Of a stretch of DNA of 64,000 nucleotides, positions 16,443 to 25,298 are shown piece by piece (position 1 is the stretch's first letter; every line of letters starts with the position of its first letter). The notes below the pieces were generated by a model, which saw only the letters and a program-made list of their open reading frames with translations, had not been told where the DNA came from and searched no databases. The DNA is from JAAFIW01 sp031414805. GTDB lineage: Bacteria; Pseudomonadota; Gammaproteobacteria; Burkholderiales; Burkholderiaceae_C. The translations under genes were made by a program, and so were the position numbers. The stretch lies in the NCBI GenBank assembly GCA_031414805.1, contig JANOQJ010000027.1, positions 14,663-78,662 of the forward strand, in the 5' to 3' direction.

Positions 16443-17891
16443 TTACGGGCAGGCAGGGTAGCGGGCCTGGAAGGCAGCACGCGTGGCAGGCGCGGTGAAG
16501 TCTTCGGTGCTCGGGGTGTTTTTGGTGTGGGTGCAGCCGTAGTTGGCTGCGGCCACGGTGGCCGGGGTCAGTACGTCGTCGCCGGCTGGTTTGGCACCGC
16601 CTGCCTCCCACTTGACCATGTCGTCAAACGCGGTAGTGGCTTCTGCCGCCGTGAAGGCGCAGTGGCCCACATCGCGAATGGCGCGCTGCACCAGCCACTT
16701 GTCGTTGCCCTTGGCTTTCAGACGCGAGGCATAGACCTGCTGCATCTTGAACGGCACAAACAAATCGCCCAGGGTGTGGATGCTCACGATGGGGATGCCC
16801 ACGTCGCCCGGGCTGACAGGTACCCAGCGCAGGCCATCGCGGCGCAGGCGGTTCGCGTCGGCCGTGGGTGTGATCTTGAAAGCAGCGGCGTTAAAGGCGG
16901 TGTCGACCGATGTGTTGCTGGCGCTGCTGGCATCGACTTTGTAAAACAGCTGCGTGGTGTCCAGAATGTTTTTGTTCAAAATGCCGCTGATGGTGCCGTC
17001 GCCACCCAGTGATGCCCAAATGTTTCCCTGATTGCCCGCGTTGGCCCAGCCCTCTGCATAGAACGGGCGGTTACCGCCACTCAGGTTCATCACCACATTT
17101 TTCAGCTTGTCGCCCTCGGCGTTGCTGACGGTGGGAAAGCTGCTCCACAGCGCGGATTGAACCCGGGGTGCCAGCGCAGCAAACTCGGCCTCGGTGTTCG
17201 GGAATTTGGTCATGGGCAGATTGGCCAGTTGCTGCGCCGCCACCTGGTAGCCCGCAAAGTAATTGAACAACTCGTTGTCGCCCATCACGCCACACAGCGG
17301 CACGGCACCGGCGTATTTCACTTTGTTGTTGGCATAAACCTGGGCTTCAGCATCAATCGCCGCTGCCGTGATGTGGCCGCCCATGGACACGCCGGTGATG
17401 AAAATTTTGCTGGGTGCTGCCAGTGTGCGGCCTTTTTCGGCAGCGATTTTGGTGAAGTTCAACGCCAGGGCGTTGGTGTCTTCCACCCCAGCGCGCACGT
17501 CGTAATAGTTCTTGCTGTAACTCGACGAAGCCCATGCGTAACCGTTGTCCAGCAGATAGCGCCGCATGATGGGGTTGTCCACTGTGAGGTTGGGGCCGGT
17601 GCCGCGGAAACCGTGCGCCCACATCACCAGCTTGCCGTTCCAGTTGGCTGGCACTTCGATACGGTAGGCCGAGCCTGCCAGCACGCCCGTCCAGCGGTCG
17701 GCGGCCACGGTGCTGCCCGCCAGGGCCGTGAAAGTGGTGTCGGGCGCGGGTGTGAACACGCGGCTGTCCTGCGCGCGGGTTTCTTCGGGCACCACCGGTG
17801 CCGGGGAATCGTCACCACCGCAAGCGGCCAGCACGCTGACCAGGGCCAGGGTGGCTATGCGAAAAGGAGGAAATGCCAGGGCTTGTCTCAT
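16443..17891 (-). CDS. Exported lipoprotein alpha/beta-hydrolase
   Basis: A 482-residue protein with a lipoprotein signal peptide (lipobox LAAC, Cys24, then a GGDDS linker). The alpha/beta-hydrolase features are a strand-HG oxyanion motif (MWAHGFRG), the nucleophile elbow GVSMGGH, a late acid in HTLGDLFVPF, and a catalytic His in VGHCAF. It probably hydrolyses an ester or polyester outside the cytoplasm; the substrate is unknown. Cysteines near the C-terminus (YGCTHT, YPACP) may form a disulfide. The ATG at 17891 is chosen because AAGG lies 8 nt upstream; an in-frame GTG at 17900 is the alternative. Confidence 0.8.
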   Translation of the reverse strand: MRQALAFPPFRIATLALVSVLAACGGDDSPAPVVPEETRAQDSRVFTPAPDTTFTALAGSTVAADRWTGVLAGSAYRIEVPANWNGKLVMWAHGFRGTGPNLTVDNPIMRRYLLDNGYAWASSSYSKNYYDVRAGVEDTNALALNFTKIAAEKGRTLAAPSKIFITGVSMGGHITAAAIDAEAQVYANNKVKYAGAVPLCGVMGDNELFNYFAGYQVAAQQLANLPMTKFPNTEAEFAALAPRVQSALWSSFPTVSNAEGDKLKNVVMNLSGGNRPFYAEGWANAGNQGNIWASLGGDGTISGILNKNILDTTQLFYKVDASSASNTSVDTAFNAAAFKITPTADANRLRRDGLRWVPVSPGDVGIPIVSIHTLGDLFVPFKMQQVYASRLKAKGNDKWLVQRAIRDVGHCAFTAAEATTAFDDMVKWEAGGAKPAGDDVLTPATVAAANYGCTHTKNTPSTEDFTAPATRAAFQARYPACP

Positions 17892-18225
17892 CGGAATCAC
17901 CTTGTGTGTTGAAAAGGAAATTCAGCGTACGCTTGTTTTTGCGCAGTGGTTAGCTCCAAAACTCGTGGTTTGTCACGGGTGCGACGACGGATGACCACAC
18001 GATGAAACCATCGGTAACGGGACGATCAAATCCTGGCCGTGCATGCGTTTACGACGGGCAAAGCCGGGTTTGCAGGCTCATTGCGAACGGTTCAAACTTC
18101 CTCGAGCTGAAATAACAAGCCGATGGGCCGGGCGACGAAGCCGTCTTTCGTTTTCAAGCGAAACCGGCACTTCGCCCTTGTAGAACCTGCTCAAGCAGCT
18201 ATCTATTCAATAGCAAATCAAAGCC
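17892..18225. other. Intergenic region without a recognisable gene
   Basis: 334 bp upstream of the lipoprotein gene and downstream of the peptide transporter operon. It holds dispersed repeat R7 at its right end and presumably the promoter of the lipoprotein gene. I see no gene or strong terminator. Confidence 0.6.
18173..18218 (-). repeat. Dispersed repeat copy R7
   Basis: Reverse copy with CGCCCTTGTAG, CTGCTCAAGCAGCTATC and TTCAATAGC. It lies 8 bp beyond the stop of the ATP-binding protein gene, the last gene of the peptide transporter operon. Confidence 0.85.
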
Positions 18226-19227
18226 TTAGATCCGACCCTCTTGTACCGCGTGGCAAGCAATCTTGACGCCGCGCAGTTCCAGCAGAGCAGGGCGCTCGGT
18301 TTTACAACGCTCGTTCACGTGCGGGCAGCGCGGGTGAAAGGTGCAGCCGGTGGGTGGGTTCAGCGGGTTGGGCACTTCGCCTTGCACCGGGGTGCGGGCG
18401 CGGCCGGTGTCGTGCATCTTGGGAATCGCGTCCAGCAGCATCTTGGTGTAAGGGTGCTGCGGCGTGGCGAACAGGTCCTGCTTGTTGGCCAGCTCGACCA
18501 GGCGCCCCAGGTACATCACGCCCACCTGGTCGCTCACGTGGCGCACCACGGCCAGGTTGTGCGAGATGAAGAGATACGTCAGGCCTTGCTGGCGCTGCAG
18601 GTCTTTCATGATGTTCAGCACCTGCGCCTGCACGCTCACGTCCAGCGCGCTGGTGGGCTCATCACATACCAAAAACTCGGGCTGCGTGGCCAATGCGCGG
18701 GCAATCGAGATGCGCTGGCGCTGGCCACCGGAGAACTGGTGGGGGTATTTAGGACCGTCCAGCGGGCTCAGGCCAACTGATTTCAGCAATTCACCCACAC
18801 GCTCTTTGAGCTGTGCGGCATCGGTGATCAAGCCGTGCTCCTTGAGCGGCTCGCCGATGATGTCTTCCACAATCCAGCGCGGGTTCAGGCTGGCATACGG
18901 ATCTTGAAAAATCATCTGGATGCGGCGGCGCAGCTTACGGCCTTCCGGCGTTTTGAACGACGCATGCGCGTCCTGCCCGTCAAACGTGAAGCCGCCACGC
19001 GTGGGCTCGTACAGGCCCACCAGCAGGCGCGCCACCGTGCTTTTGCCGCAACCGGATTCGCCGACCAGGGCCAGCGTTTTGCCCTTTTCAATCTCGAAGC
19101 TCACGCCGTCGACCGCGTTGAGCAGTTGGCGCGGTTTGCCTTCGAGCACGCGGTTCAGCCAGGGTGCCGATACGTCGAAGGTTTTGGCCAGGTCATGGGC
19201 CTGTACCAAGGCTTTTGAGGCAGTCAT
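18226..19227 (-). CDS. dppF: Peptide ABC transporter ATP-binding protein (DppF/OppF type)
   Basis: A 333-residue cytoplasmic ATPase of the dipeptide/oligopeptide uptake family. It has Walker A GESGCGKST, signature SGGQRQRISIARAL, Walker B FLVCDEPTSALD, and the C-terminal OppD/F zinc/iron-cluster-like region (CTFHPRCPHVNERC). The ATG at 19227 has a strong AAGGAGG site and overlaps the stop of the preceding ATPase gene by 4 bp. It is the final gene of a seven-gene minus-strand operon. The gene name denotes type only; substrate could be di-, oligo-peptides or related amides. Confidence 0.92.
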   Translation of the reverse strand: MTASKALVQAHDLAKTFDVSAPWLNRVLEGKPRQLLNAVDGVSFEIEKGKTLALVGESGCGKSTVARLLVGLYEPTRGGFTFDGQDAHASFKTPEGRKLRRRIQMIFQDPYASLNPRWIVEDIIGEPLKEHGLITDAAQLKERVGELLKSVGLSPLDGPKYPHQFSGGQRQRISIARALATQPEFLVCDEPTSALDVSVQAQVLNIMKDLQRQQGLTYLFISHNLAVVRHVSDQVGVMYLGRLVELANKQDLFATPQHPYTKMLLDAIPKMHDTGRARTPVQGEVPNPLNPPTGCTFHPRCPHVNERCKTERPALLELRGVKIACHAVQEGRI

Positions 19228-20192
19228 ACAGCCTCCTTCGCATGCAGCCAGCAGGCTGCGCGGGTGGCACCGGCTTCCAGTAAATCGGGCCGCTCCCGTT
19301 TGCAACGATCAAAGACTTTTGGGCAACGCGGGTTGTAGGCGCAGCCCGTGGGAATGGCGTTCAGGCGCGGCATGGCACCGTCGATCTGGTGCAGACGCTC
19401 GCGGTCTTGTGTGATGTCGGGAATGGCGGCCATCAAGCCTGCGGTGTAGGGGTGTGCGGGGCGGTTGATGACCTCGTGTACCGGACCAATCTCGGCCACG
19501 CGCCCCGCATACAACACGGCCACGCGGTCGCAGGTTTCGGCGATCACACCCATGTCGTGGGTGATCAGCATCACGGCTGCGCCACGGTCTTTGCAGATGT
19601 TTTTAAGCAGCGTGATGATCTGCGCCTGAATCGACACGTCCAGCGCGGTGGTGGGCTCGTCGGCCACGATGAGTTTGGGCTGCGCAGCCAGTGCCAGCGC
19701 AATCACCACACGCTGGCGCATACCGCCCGAGAACTGGTGTGGAAAGTGATCAATGCGCTCGGCCGCAGCGGGAATTCCCGTGTCTTCCAGCAAACCAATG
19801 GCGCGCTTGCGGGCTTCGGCATCGTTGACCGGCAAGTGGGCTTGAATGGTTTCGGTCAACTGTTTGCCAATGCTGTACAGCGGGTTCAGCGAAGTCAGCG
19901 GGTCTTGAAAAATCGCCCCGATCTGGCGCCCCCGAATATGGCGCATCTGCTCGTAAGGCAGGTTGTCAATGCGTTTGCCTTCCAGCAGGATTTGCCCGCT
20001 GGCGATGCGCCCTGGCGGCTCCAGCAGGCCAATGATGGCCGCACCGGTGAGCGACTTGCCCGCACCCGATTCCCCCACCACACCGAGAATTTCACCGGGC
20101 GCAATGTCAAACGAAATATCGTCCAGAGCGCGCAGCGTGCCCCGGCGGTTGGGGAACTCGACGACGAGGTTTTTGACTTGTAGAAGGCTCAT
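19224..20192 (-). CDS. dppD: Peptide ABC transporter ATP-binding protein (DppD/OppD type)
   Basis: A 322-residue ATPase partner of DppF. It shows Walker A GESGAGKSL (Leu rather than the usual Thr/Ser after Ser), signature SGGMRQRVVIALAL, Walker B LIVADEPTTALD, the H-loop MLITHDMG, and the C-terminal Cys-rich OppD/F region (CAYNPRCPKVFDRC). It follows dppC after a 163-bp gap that contains a large inverted repeat, which is unusual inside an operon and could modulate expression of the ATPases relative to the permeases. Confidence 0.92.
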   Translation of the reverse strand: MSLLQVKNLVVEFPNRRGTLRALDDISFDIAPGEILGVVGESGAGKSLTGAAIIGLLEPPGRIASGQILLEGKRIDNLPYEQMRHIRGRQIGAIFQDPLTSLNPLYSIGKQLTETIQAHLPVNDAEARKRAIGLLEDTGIPAAAERIDHFPHQFSGGMRQRVVIALALAAQPKLIVADEPTTALDVSIQAQIITLLKNICKDRGAAVMLITHDMGVIAETCDRVAVLYAGRVAEIGPVHEVINRPAHPYTAGLMAAIPDITQDRERLHQIDGAMPRLNAIPTGCAYNPRCPKVFDRCKRERPDLLEAGATRAACWLHAKEAV

Positions 20193-20228
20193 GGGCTTGT
20201 GTTTGTATGGAGACGGGGCGGGGGAATC

Positions 20229-20342
20229 TTGAACGCAGAGGTCGCAAAGACCACGCAGAGGACGCAGAAAAATTCAGAAACAAGGCTGATTTTTTGACTC
20301 CTTTTGCGTCCTCTGCGTCACCTCTGCGACCTCTGCGTTCAA
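20229..20342. repeat. Large inverted repeat with GCAGAGGACGC units, copy 2
   Basis: Arms starting TTGAACGCAGAGGTCGC and ending GCGACCTCTGCGTTCAA flank an AT-rich loop. It is the same family as 13581-13707. Here it lies between dppC and dppD inside the operon. Confidence 0.85.
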
Positions 20343-20355
20343 AAAGGTTTTTGCC

Positions 20356-21303
20356 TCACCGCAACCGCGGATTCAGCGCATCGCGCAACCAGTCGCCTAG
20401 CAAATTCACGCTCAGCGCAATGATCACCAGCATCAGCCCCGGAAAAACGGTAATCCACCACTCGCCAGAAAACAAATAGTCGTTGCCGATGCGGATCAGG
20501 GTTCCCAGCGAGGGCGAGGTGGGTGGCGCGCCCACACCCAGAAATGACAGCGTGGCCTCGGTGATGATGGCGGTGGCCACTTGAATGGTGGCCAGCACCA
20601 TGACCGGGCCCATGACGTTGGGCAGCACATGGCGGAACATGATGCGCAGCGGTGCCACGCCGGTGACGCGCGCCGCTTGCACATATTCCTTGTTGCGCTC
20701 GACCATGGTGGTGCCGCGCACCGTGCGCGCGTATTGCACCCAGCCGGTCAGCGTGATGGAGACGATCAGCACACCAAAGGCCAGCGTGTCGGGCGCGTTG
20801 GGAAACAGCGCACGGCCCACCCCGGCAATCAGCAGCGCCACCAGGATGGGTGGGAAAGACAACATCACATCGCACAGCCGCATCAGGGCCGAATCAATCC
20901 AGCCACCCCGAAAACCCGCCAGCAAGCCCAGCGACACGCCAATCAGCATCGACAGCAACACCGAGATGATGCCGACGATGAGCGAAATGCGGGCACCGTA
21001 AAACAGGGCCGACAGGATGTCGCGCCCCTGGTCGTCGGTGCCCAGCAAATACTTGGTGGTGCCCTGCGCGCTCCACGCAGGTGGCAGGCGTGCATCGCTC
21101 AGCTCCAGCGTTTTCAAATCAAACGGGTTGTGCGGTGCCACCCAGCCCGCACCCAAGGCGCAAAACAGGCACAAAAACGCCACGGCCGCAGCCACCATGG
21201 CCACGGGGGAGCTTCGAAAGCTGTACCCCACATCGCTGTCCAGCCAGCGGGTGATGGGGTTGCCGGGCGCGGAAACAGGCTTTTGGGCGGGCATATTGCT
21301 CAT
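20356..21303 (-). CDS. dppC: Peptide ABC transporter permease (DppC/OppC type)
   Basis: A 315-residue inner-membrane permease. The N-terminal helix (PVAMVAAAVAFLCLFCALGA) and the OppC-like LLGTDDQGRDILSALFYGARISL precede a BPD_transp_1 core with the EAA-type loop (EYVQAARVTGVAPLRIMFRHVLPN) that contacts the ATPases. It lies 10 bp after the second binding protein gene. The C-terminus (LGDWLRDALNPRLR) is typical of the family. Confidence 0.93.
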   Translation of the reverse strand: MSNMPAQKPVSAPGNPITRWLDSDVGYSFRSSPVAMVAAAVAFLCLFCALGAGWVAPHNPFDLKTLELSDARLPPAWSAQGTTKYLLGTDDQGRDILSALFYGARISLIVGIISVLLSMLIGVSLGLLAGFRGGWIDSALMRLCDVMLSFPPILVALLIAGVGRALFPNAPDTLAFGVLIVSITLTGWVQYARTVRGTTMVERNKEYVQAARVTGVAPLRIMFRHVLPNVMGPVMVLATIQVATAIITEATLSFLGVGAPPTSPSLGTLIRIGNDYLFSGEWWITVFPGLMLVIIALSVNLLGDWLRDALNPRLR

Positions 21304-21313
21304 CGGTGACGGC

Positions 21314-22894
21314 TTACTTGATGCTCATCCATTTGAAGTCGAGGAAGTTGTCGGCACGTTGCACCAACTCAACCTTCTTGCTCACGCCCCAGGCCAGCGC
21401 TTGCTGGTGCAAAGGCAGGTGACCAATGTCGTCCTGATGCAGCTTGAACGCCTCTTTGATCATCTCGCCGCGCTTGGCTTTGTCGGTCTCCGACTGGATT
21501 TTCAAAGTCATTTCGTCCACCTTGGGGTTGCAGTAGCTACCCAGGTTGAATTGGCCGGAGCCTTTGTCGTCCACACAGCGAAACAGGGCGTTCAAAGCGT
21601 TGTGCGAGTCGTAGGTGCCCGGTGTCCAGCCCAGCATGTAAAAGCTGGTGTCACGACGAAGGATTTTGGGGAAGTAGGTGCCTTTGGTTTCGGCTTGCAG
21701 GTTGACCTTGATGTTGACGCGCGAGAGGTTGGCGGCCACGGCTTCGCAGATCTGGCCGTCGTTCACGTAGCGGTCGTTCGGGCAGTTCATGGTCACTTCA
21801 AAGCCTGCCGCGTAGCCCGCATCGGCGAGCAGTTTCTTGGCGGCTTCCACGTCGAAGGGCAAACGCTTGTTCAAGTCGGCATTGAAGCCGTTGATGCCTG
21901 GGCCCACCATGATGGCGGTGGGGTTGGAGGCACCGCGCATCACCGTGCGTTTGATGCCTTCGATGTCAATCGCCTGGTAAAACGCTTGGCGCACGCGCTT
22001 GTCTTTGAACGGGTTTTTGCCTTTGACGCTGGAGTACAGCAGCTCGTCGCGCTTTTGGTCCATACCCAAAAAGATGGTGCGCAGCTCGGGACCGGTCATG
22101 GCGCGGGAGTTGGCGCTGACGTTCACGCGGGCGATGTCTTGCACCGGCACCGGCTCCATCACGTCAATTTCGCCAGACAGCAAGGCGGCCACACGGGTGG
22201 CGTCGTTGCCAATCGGGGTGAAGATCACTTCAGCCGCATTGCCTTCCACTTTGCCCCAGTAGCTGGCGCTTTTTGCAAACACGCTGCGCACGTTGGGCTG
22301 GCGCTCGCGCAGGCGATACGGGCCGGTGCCATTGGCGCGGAAGGAGGCAGCGTTTTCAATGCCTTTGCGGCGGTCGACCGGCTTGGTGGCCTGGTTGGTT
22401 TCGCACCATTTTTTGCTCATCACGTACACCAACGAAATCACATCGGGCAGGATGGGAAATGGGCCTTTGGTTTCAATTTCCACCACATGGTCATTGACCT
22501 TGCGCACTTCCTTGATGTCGTTGGTGTAGCTCTTCATGTCGGAGCCGTCGCCCGAGGCGCGGGCGAAGCTGAACACCACGTCGTCAGCCGTGAACGGGCT
22601 TCCGTCATGAAACTGCACGCCTTTGCGCAACTCAAAACGCCAGACATTGGGCGACGGCTGCGTCCACGCGGTGGCCAGCGCAGGCGCCAGGCTCAGGTCT
22701 TTGTTGCGACCGACCAGGGGTTCAAACAGGTTGCCGGTGACGGACAGCTGCAGCGATTCGTTCAGCGAATGCGGGTCCATCGACAGCGCGTCGCCCTGGT
22801 TGGCCACGCGAATGGTCTGCGCATTCACTCCTAAACTGATAGCTGCTCCAGCAGTCAATACAAGGGCTGCAAGCACATTTGGCTTAAAAAACAT
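21314..22894 (-). CDS. Peptide ABC transporter substrate-binding protein (SBP_bac_5), second copy
   Basis: A 526-residue periplasmic binding protein of family 5 (DppA/OppA). It has a signal peptide (VLAALVLTAGAAISLGVNAQ), then SLDPHSLNESLQ, GVQFHDGSPFTADDVVFSF and the late YCNPKVDEM segment. A copy of the dispersed repeat (R8) makes up the hydrophobic core of the signal peptide. It is a clear paralogue of the other binding protein in this operon (25299-26885), sharing for example an ATRVAALLSGE block. A good GAGGAG ribosome binding site precedes the ATG. Confidence 0.93.
   Translation of the reverse strand: MFFKPNVLAALVLTAGAAISLGVNAQTIRVANQGDALSMDPHSLNESLQLSVTGNLFEPLVGRNKDLSLAPALATAWTQPSPNVWRFELRKGVQFHDGSPFTADDVVFSFARASGDGSDMKSYTNDIKEVRKVNDHVVEIETKGPFPILPDVISLVYVMSKKWCETNQATKPVDRRKGIENAASFRANGTGPYRLRERQPNVRSVFAKSASYWGKVEGNAAEVIFTPIGNDATRVAALLSGEIDVMEPVPVQDIARVNVSANSRAMTGPELRTIFLGMDQKRDELLYSSVKGKNPFKDKRVRQAFYQAIDIEGIKRTVMRGASNPTAIMVGPGINGFNADLNKRLPFDVEAAKKLLADAGYAAGFEVTMNCPNDRYVNDGQICEAVAANLSRVNIKVNLQAETKGTYFPKILRRDTSFYMLGWTPGTYDSHNALNALFRCVDDKGSGQFNLGSYCNPKVDEMTLKIQSETDKAKRGEMIKEAFKLHQDDIGHLPLHQQALAWGVSKKVELVQRADNFLDFKWMSIK
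22828..22881 (+). repeat. Dispersed repeat copy R8, forming a signal-peptide core
   Basis: Forward copy (CTGATAGCTGCTCCAGCAG, then AATACAAGGGCTGCAAG), read on the minus strand by the binding protein gene as ALVLTAGAAISLG. It supplies the hydrophobic stretch of the signal sequence. Confidence 0.8.
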
Positions 22895-22929
22895 AAGAAC
22901 TCCTCATTGGGTGAAGTAAAAAAATAGAC

Positions 22930-24171
22930 TCAAGCCAGCGGCATGCCGCGCTCAACCAAGCTGGCGTGTATGGCGCTGCCCAGGGGCAAAATTTCATCGT
23001 TGAAGTCGTAGTGGTTGTTGTGCAGGTAGCAGCCGCCTTCGCCCGATCCAAGGCCTTGACCAATGCGCAAATAAGCACCGGGCTTGGCTTGCAGCATGAA
23101 GGAAAAGTCTTCTGCGCCCATGCTCAAGTCCATGTTGCGCACCACGTTGTCGGCGCCGACCAAGCCATCCAGCACCTCGGTGGCAAACGCCGCTTCGGCG
23201 CTCGTGTTGATGGTGGCCGGGTAAATGCGTTCGTAGTTGACTACCACCGTGGCACCCAAACCCTGCGCAATGCCTGTGCACAACGCATGCAGGCGGCGCT
23301 CCAGCGTGTCTTGAATCTGCGGGTCAAAACTGCGCACCGTGCCCACCAGGGTGGCGGTGCTGGGCACCACACTCATGGCACCCAGATCGCCGGCTTGCAT
23401 GGCGCACAGGCTGATCACAGCCGCGTCAACCGCCCGCACATTGCGCGACACAATGCTTTGCACCGCCGTGATGATGTGCCCTGCCACCAGCACCGGATCG
23501 ACTGTCTGGTAGGCATGGGCGCCATGGCCGCCTTTGCCGGTGATGGTGATGGTGATGCGGTCCGCGGCTGCCATCATGGGGCCGGGGCAAATGCCAACCG
23601 TACCGGGCTCTAGCCCCGGCCAGTTGTGCATCGCATACACGGAGTCGACCGGGAAGCGCTCAAACAATCCGTCTTGAATCATCTCGCGGGCACCCGCGTA
23701 GCCTTCTTCGCCCGGCTGAAAAATCAGCACCGCTGTGCCGTCGAAGTTGCGCGTTTCAGCCAGATAACGCGCCGCGCCGACCAGCATGGCGGTGTGGCCG
23801 TCGTGGCCGCAGCCGTGCATCAGGCCCGGCGTGGCCGAGCGCCAGCCGAATTCGTTTTTTTCGGTCATGGGTAGTGCGTCCATGTCCGCACGCAGGCCCA
23901 GCATGCGCCCACTTTTGTTGGTCTTGCCGTTGATGACCGCCACCACACCGGTTTTGCCGATGCCGGTGTGCAGCTCGTCAACCCCGCACACCTTCAGCGC
24001 CTCGATCACCCGGCCCGAGGTGTACACCTCTTGAAAGCCCAGCTCGGGGTGGGCATGCAGGTCACGCCGAAACGCCGTGAGTTCAGGGTGAAACTGCGCA
24101 ATGTGTGCAAAGGCGCGGCCATTGACCTGGTAGGCCGCAGCCTGTTGTGATGGCCGTGTGGGCATCAACAT
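22930..24171 (-). CDS. M20-family amidohydrolase (hippurate hydrolase/aminoacylase-like)
   Basis: A 413-residue cytosolic metallo-amidohydrolase of the M20D/IAA-amino acid hydrolase type, expected to release an amino acid from an N-acyl or peptide substrate. Metal-binding motifs are visible: ALPMTE, HGCGHDGHTAMLVGAA (Cys/His ligands), GEEGYAGAREMI (catalytic Glu), YAMHNWPG (His), and a C-terminal HNNHYDFND. The ATG at 24171 shares one base with the dppB stop (TGATG), so it is coupled with the permease. Its place within the transporter operon suggests that it acts on the imported compound. Confidence 0.92.
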   Translation of the reverse strand: MLMPTRPSQQAAAYQVNGRAFAHIAQFHPELTAFRRDLHAHPELGFQEVYTSGRVIEALKVCGVDELHTGIGKTGVVAVINGKTNKSGRMLGLRADMDALPMTEKNEFGWRSATPGLMHGCGHDGHTAMLVGAARYLAETRNFDGTAVLIFQPGEEGYAGAREMIQDGLFERFPVDSVYAMHNWPGLEPGTVGICPGPMMAAADRITITITGKGGHGAHAYQTVDPVLVAGHIITAVQSIVSRNVRAVDAAVISLCAMQAGDLGAMSVVPSTATLVGTVRSFDPQIQDTLERRLHALCTGIAQGLGATVVVNYERIYPATINTSAEAAFATEVLDGLVGADNVVRNMDLSMGAEDFSFMLQAKPGAYLRIGQGLGSGEGGCYLHNNHYDFNDEILPLGSAIHASLVERGMPLA

Positions 24172-25151
24172 CAGTGCCCTCCCCCCTTGCCTACGCGCAG
24201 GCGAGGATCCACGGCGAAATACAGCAAGTCCACGATCAGGTTGATCACCACAAAAATCAGTGCAACCAGGCACAGATAAGCGGCCATCACGGGTATGTCG
24301 GCAAAGGTGACGGCCTGGATGAACAACAAGCCCATACCCGGCCACTGGAACACGGTCTCGGTGATGATGGCAAAGGCAATCAAGCCGCCTAGCTGCAAGC
24401 CGGTAATCGTCATCACCGGTACCAGGGTGTTTTTCAGCGCGTGACCAAAATGAATGGCCCGGTTCGACAGACCGCGCGCCCGCGCAAACTTGATGTAATC
24501 GGTGCGCAGTACCTCCAGCATTTCGGCACGCACCAGACGCATGATCAACGTGAGCTGGAACACCGCCAGCGTGACACCTGGCAACACGATGTGATGCAAG
24601 CCCTTGGCGGTCAGTAGGCCACTGCTCCACCAGCCAATTTGCACGGTGTCACCACGGCCAAAGCTCGGGAACCAGCCCAGGCCCACGGCGAACAGCAGGA
24701 TCAAGAGAATGCCGATCAGGAATACAGGTAGAGACACGCCCAGCAGCGAAATCATCATGAACGCCTGGCTCAGAAAACTGCCACGCTTCAGCGCCGCATA
24801 AACCCCCATCGGCACGCCCACGACCAGCGCCAGCGTAGCGGCCACAAAAGCCAGCTCCAGGGTTGCGGGCAGGCGCTCGGCAATCAGGCGAGACACCTTG
24901 GCTCCCTGGCGCAAGCTCAGCCCAAATTCCCCTTGAACGGCGTTGAACAGGAAGTGCCAGAACTGCACGAAAAAAGGCTTGTCCAGCCCCAGATCGGCAC
25001 GTAGCTCCCGGATTTGCTGCGGCGTGGCGTCTTGCCCCAGCAAAAACACCACCGGATCGCCTACATACTGAAACAGCAAAAAGGCGATAAAAGCAACCGT
25101 GACCATCACGATCACAGCTTGCAAAAGACGTTGGATGATGAAAGCAAACAT
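24171..25151 (-). CDS. dppB: Peptide ABC transporter permease (DppB/OppB type)
   Basis: A 326-residue inner-membrane permease with the OppB N-terminus (MFAFIIQRLLQAVIVMVTVA), the family motif LGQDATPQQIRELRADLGLD, and a transmembrane core with the EAA-type loop (DYIKFARARGLSNRAIHFGH). It ends NLIVDLLYFAVDPRLR, as expected. It is separated from the first binding protein gene by a stem-loop terminator-like attenuator and is directly coupled to the M20 hydrolase gene. Confidence 0.94.
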   Translation of the reverse strand: MFAFIIQRLLQAVIVMVTVAFIAFLLFQYVGDPVVFLLGQDATPQQIRELRADLGLDKPFFVQFWHFLFNAVQGEFGLSLRQGAKVSRLIAERLPATLELAFVAATLALVVGVPMGVYAALKRGSFLSQAFMMISLLGVSLPVFLIGILLILLFAVGLGWFPSFGRGDTVQIGWWSSGLLTAKGLHHIVLPGVTLAVFQLTLIMRLVRAEMLEVLRTDYIKFARARGLSNRAIHFGHALKNTLVPVMTITGLQLGGLIAFAIITETVFQWPGMGLLFIQAVTFADIPVMAAYLCLVALIFVVINLIVDLLYFAVDPRLRVGKGGGH

Positions 25152-25250
25152 GTATTCAGTTCAAAGCGCGGATCGATGCTAGCTCAGCAAAACGCATGCC
25201 GTTAGCGGGTAATCTTGGGTGTTGCGTTTTTTGAAACAGCGGGTCGGAAC

Positions 25251-25279
25251 AAAAAAGGAGGCAGCAAGCCTCCTTTTTT
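25251..25279 (-). terminator. Intra-operon attenuating terminator after the first binding-protein gene
   Basis: Perfect 12-bp stem AAAAAAGGAGGC/GCCTCCTTTTTT with a 5-nt loop, 19 bp past the binding protein stop. Partial termination here would give more binding protein than permease, as in many ABC operons. Confidence 0.85.
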
Positions 25280-25298
25280 GCCGGGACTGAACCCGTTT

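Noticed and set aside
21017..22834. 605-residue plus-strand open frame opposite the binding protein and dppC genes
   Set aside because: It is His/Val/Gly-rich, typical of the antisense of a GC-rich gene, and overlaps two certain genes entirely.
22930..24630. N-terminal extension of the M20 hydrolase up to 24630
   Set aside because: The extra 153 residues overlap dppB in another frame and look like Arg/His-rich shadow coding; the TGATG junction at 24171 is the natural start.
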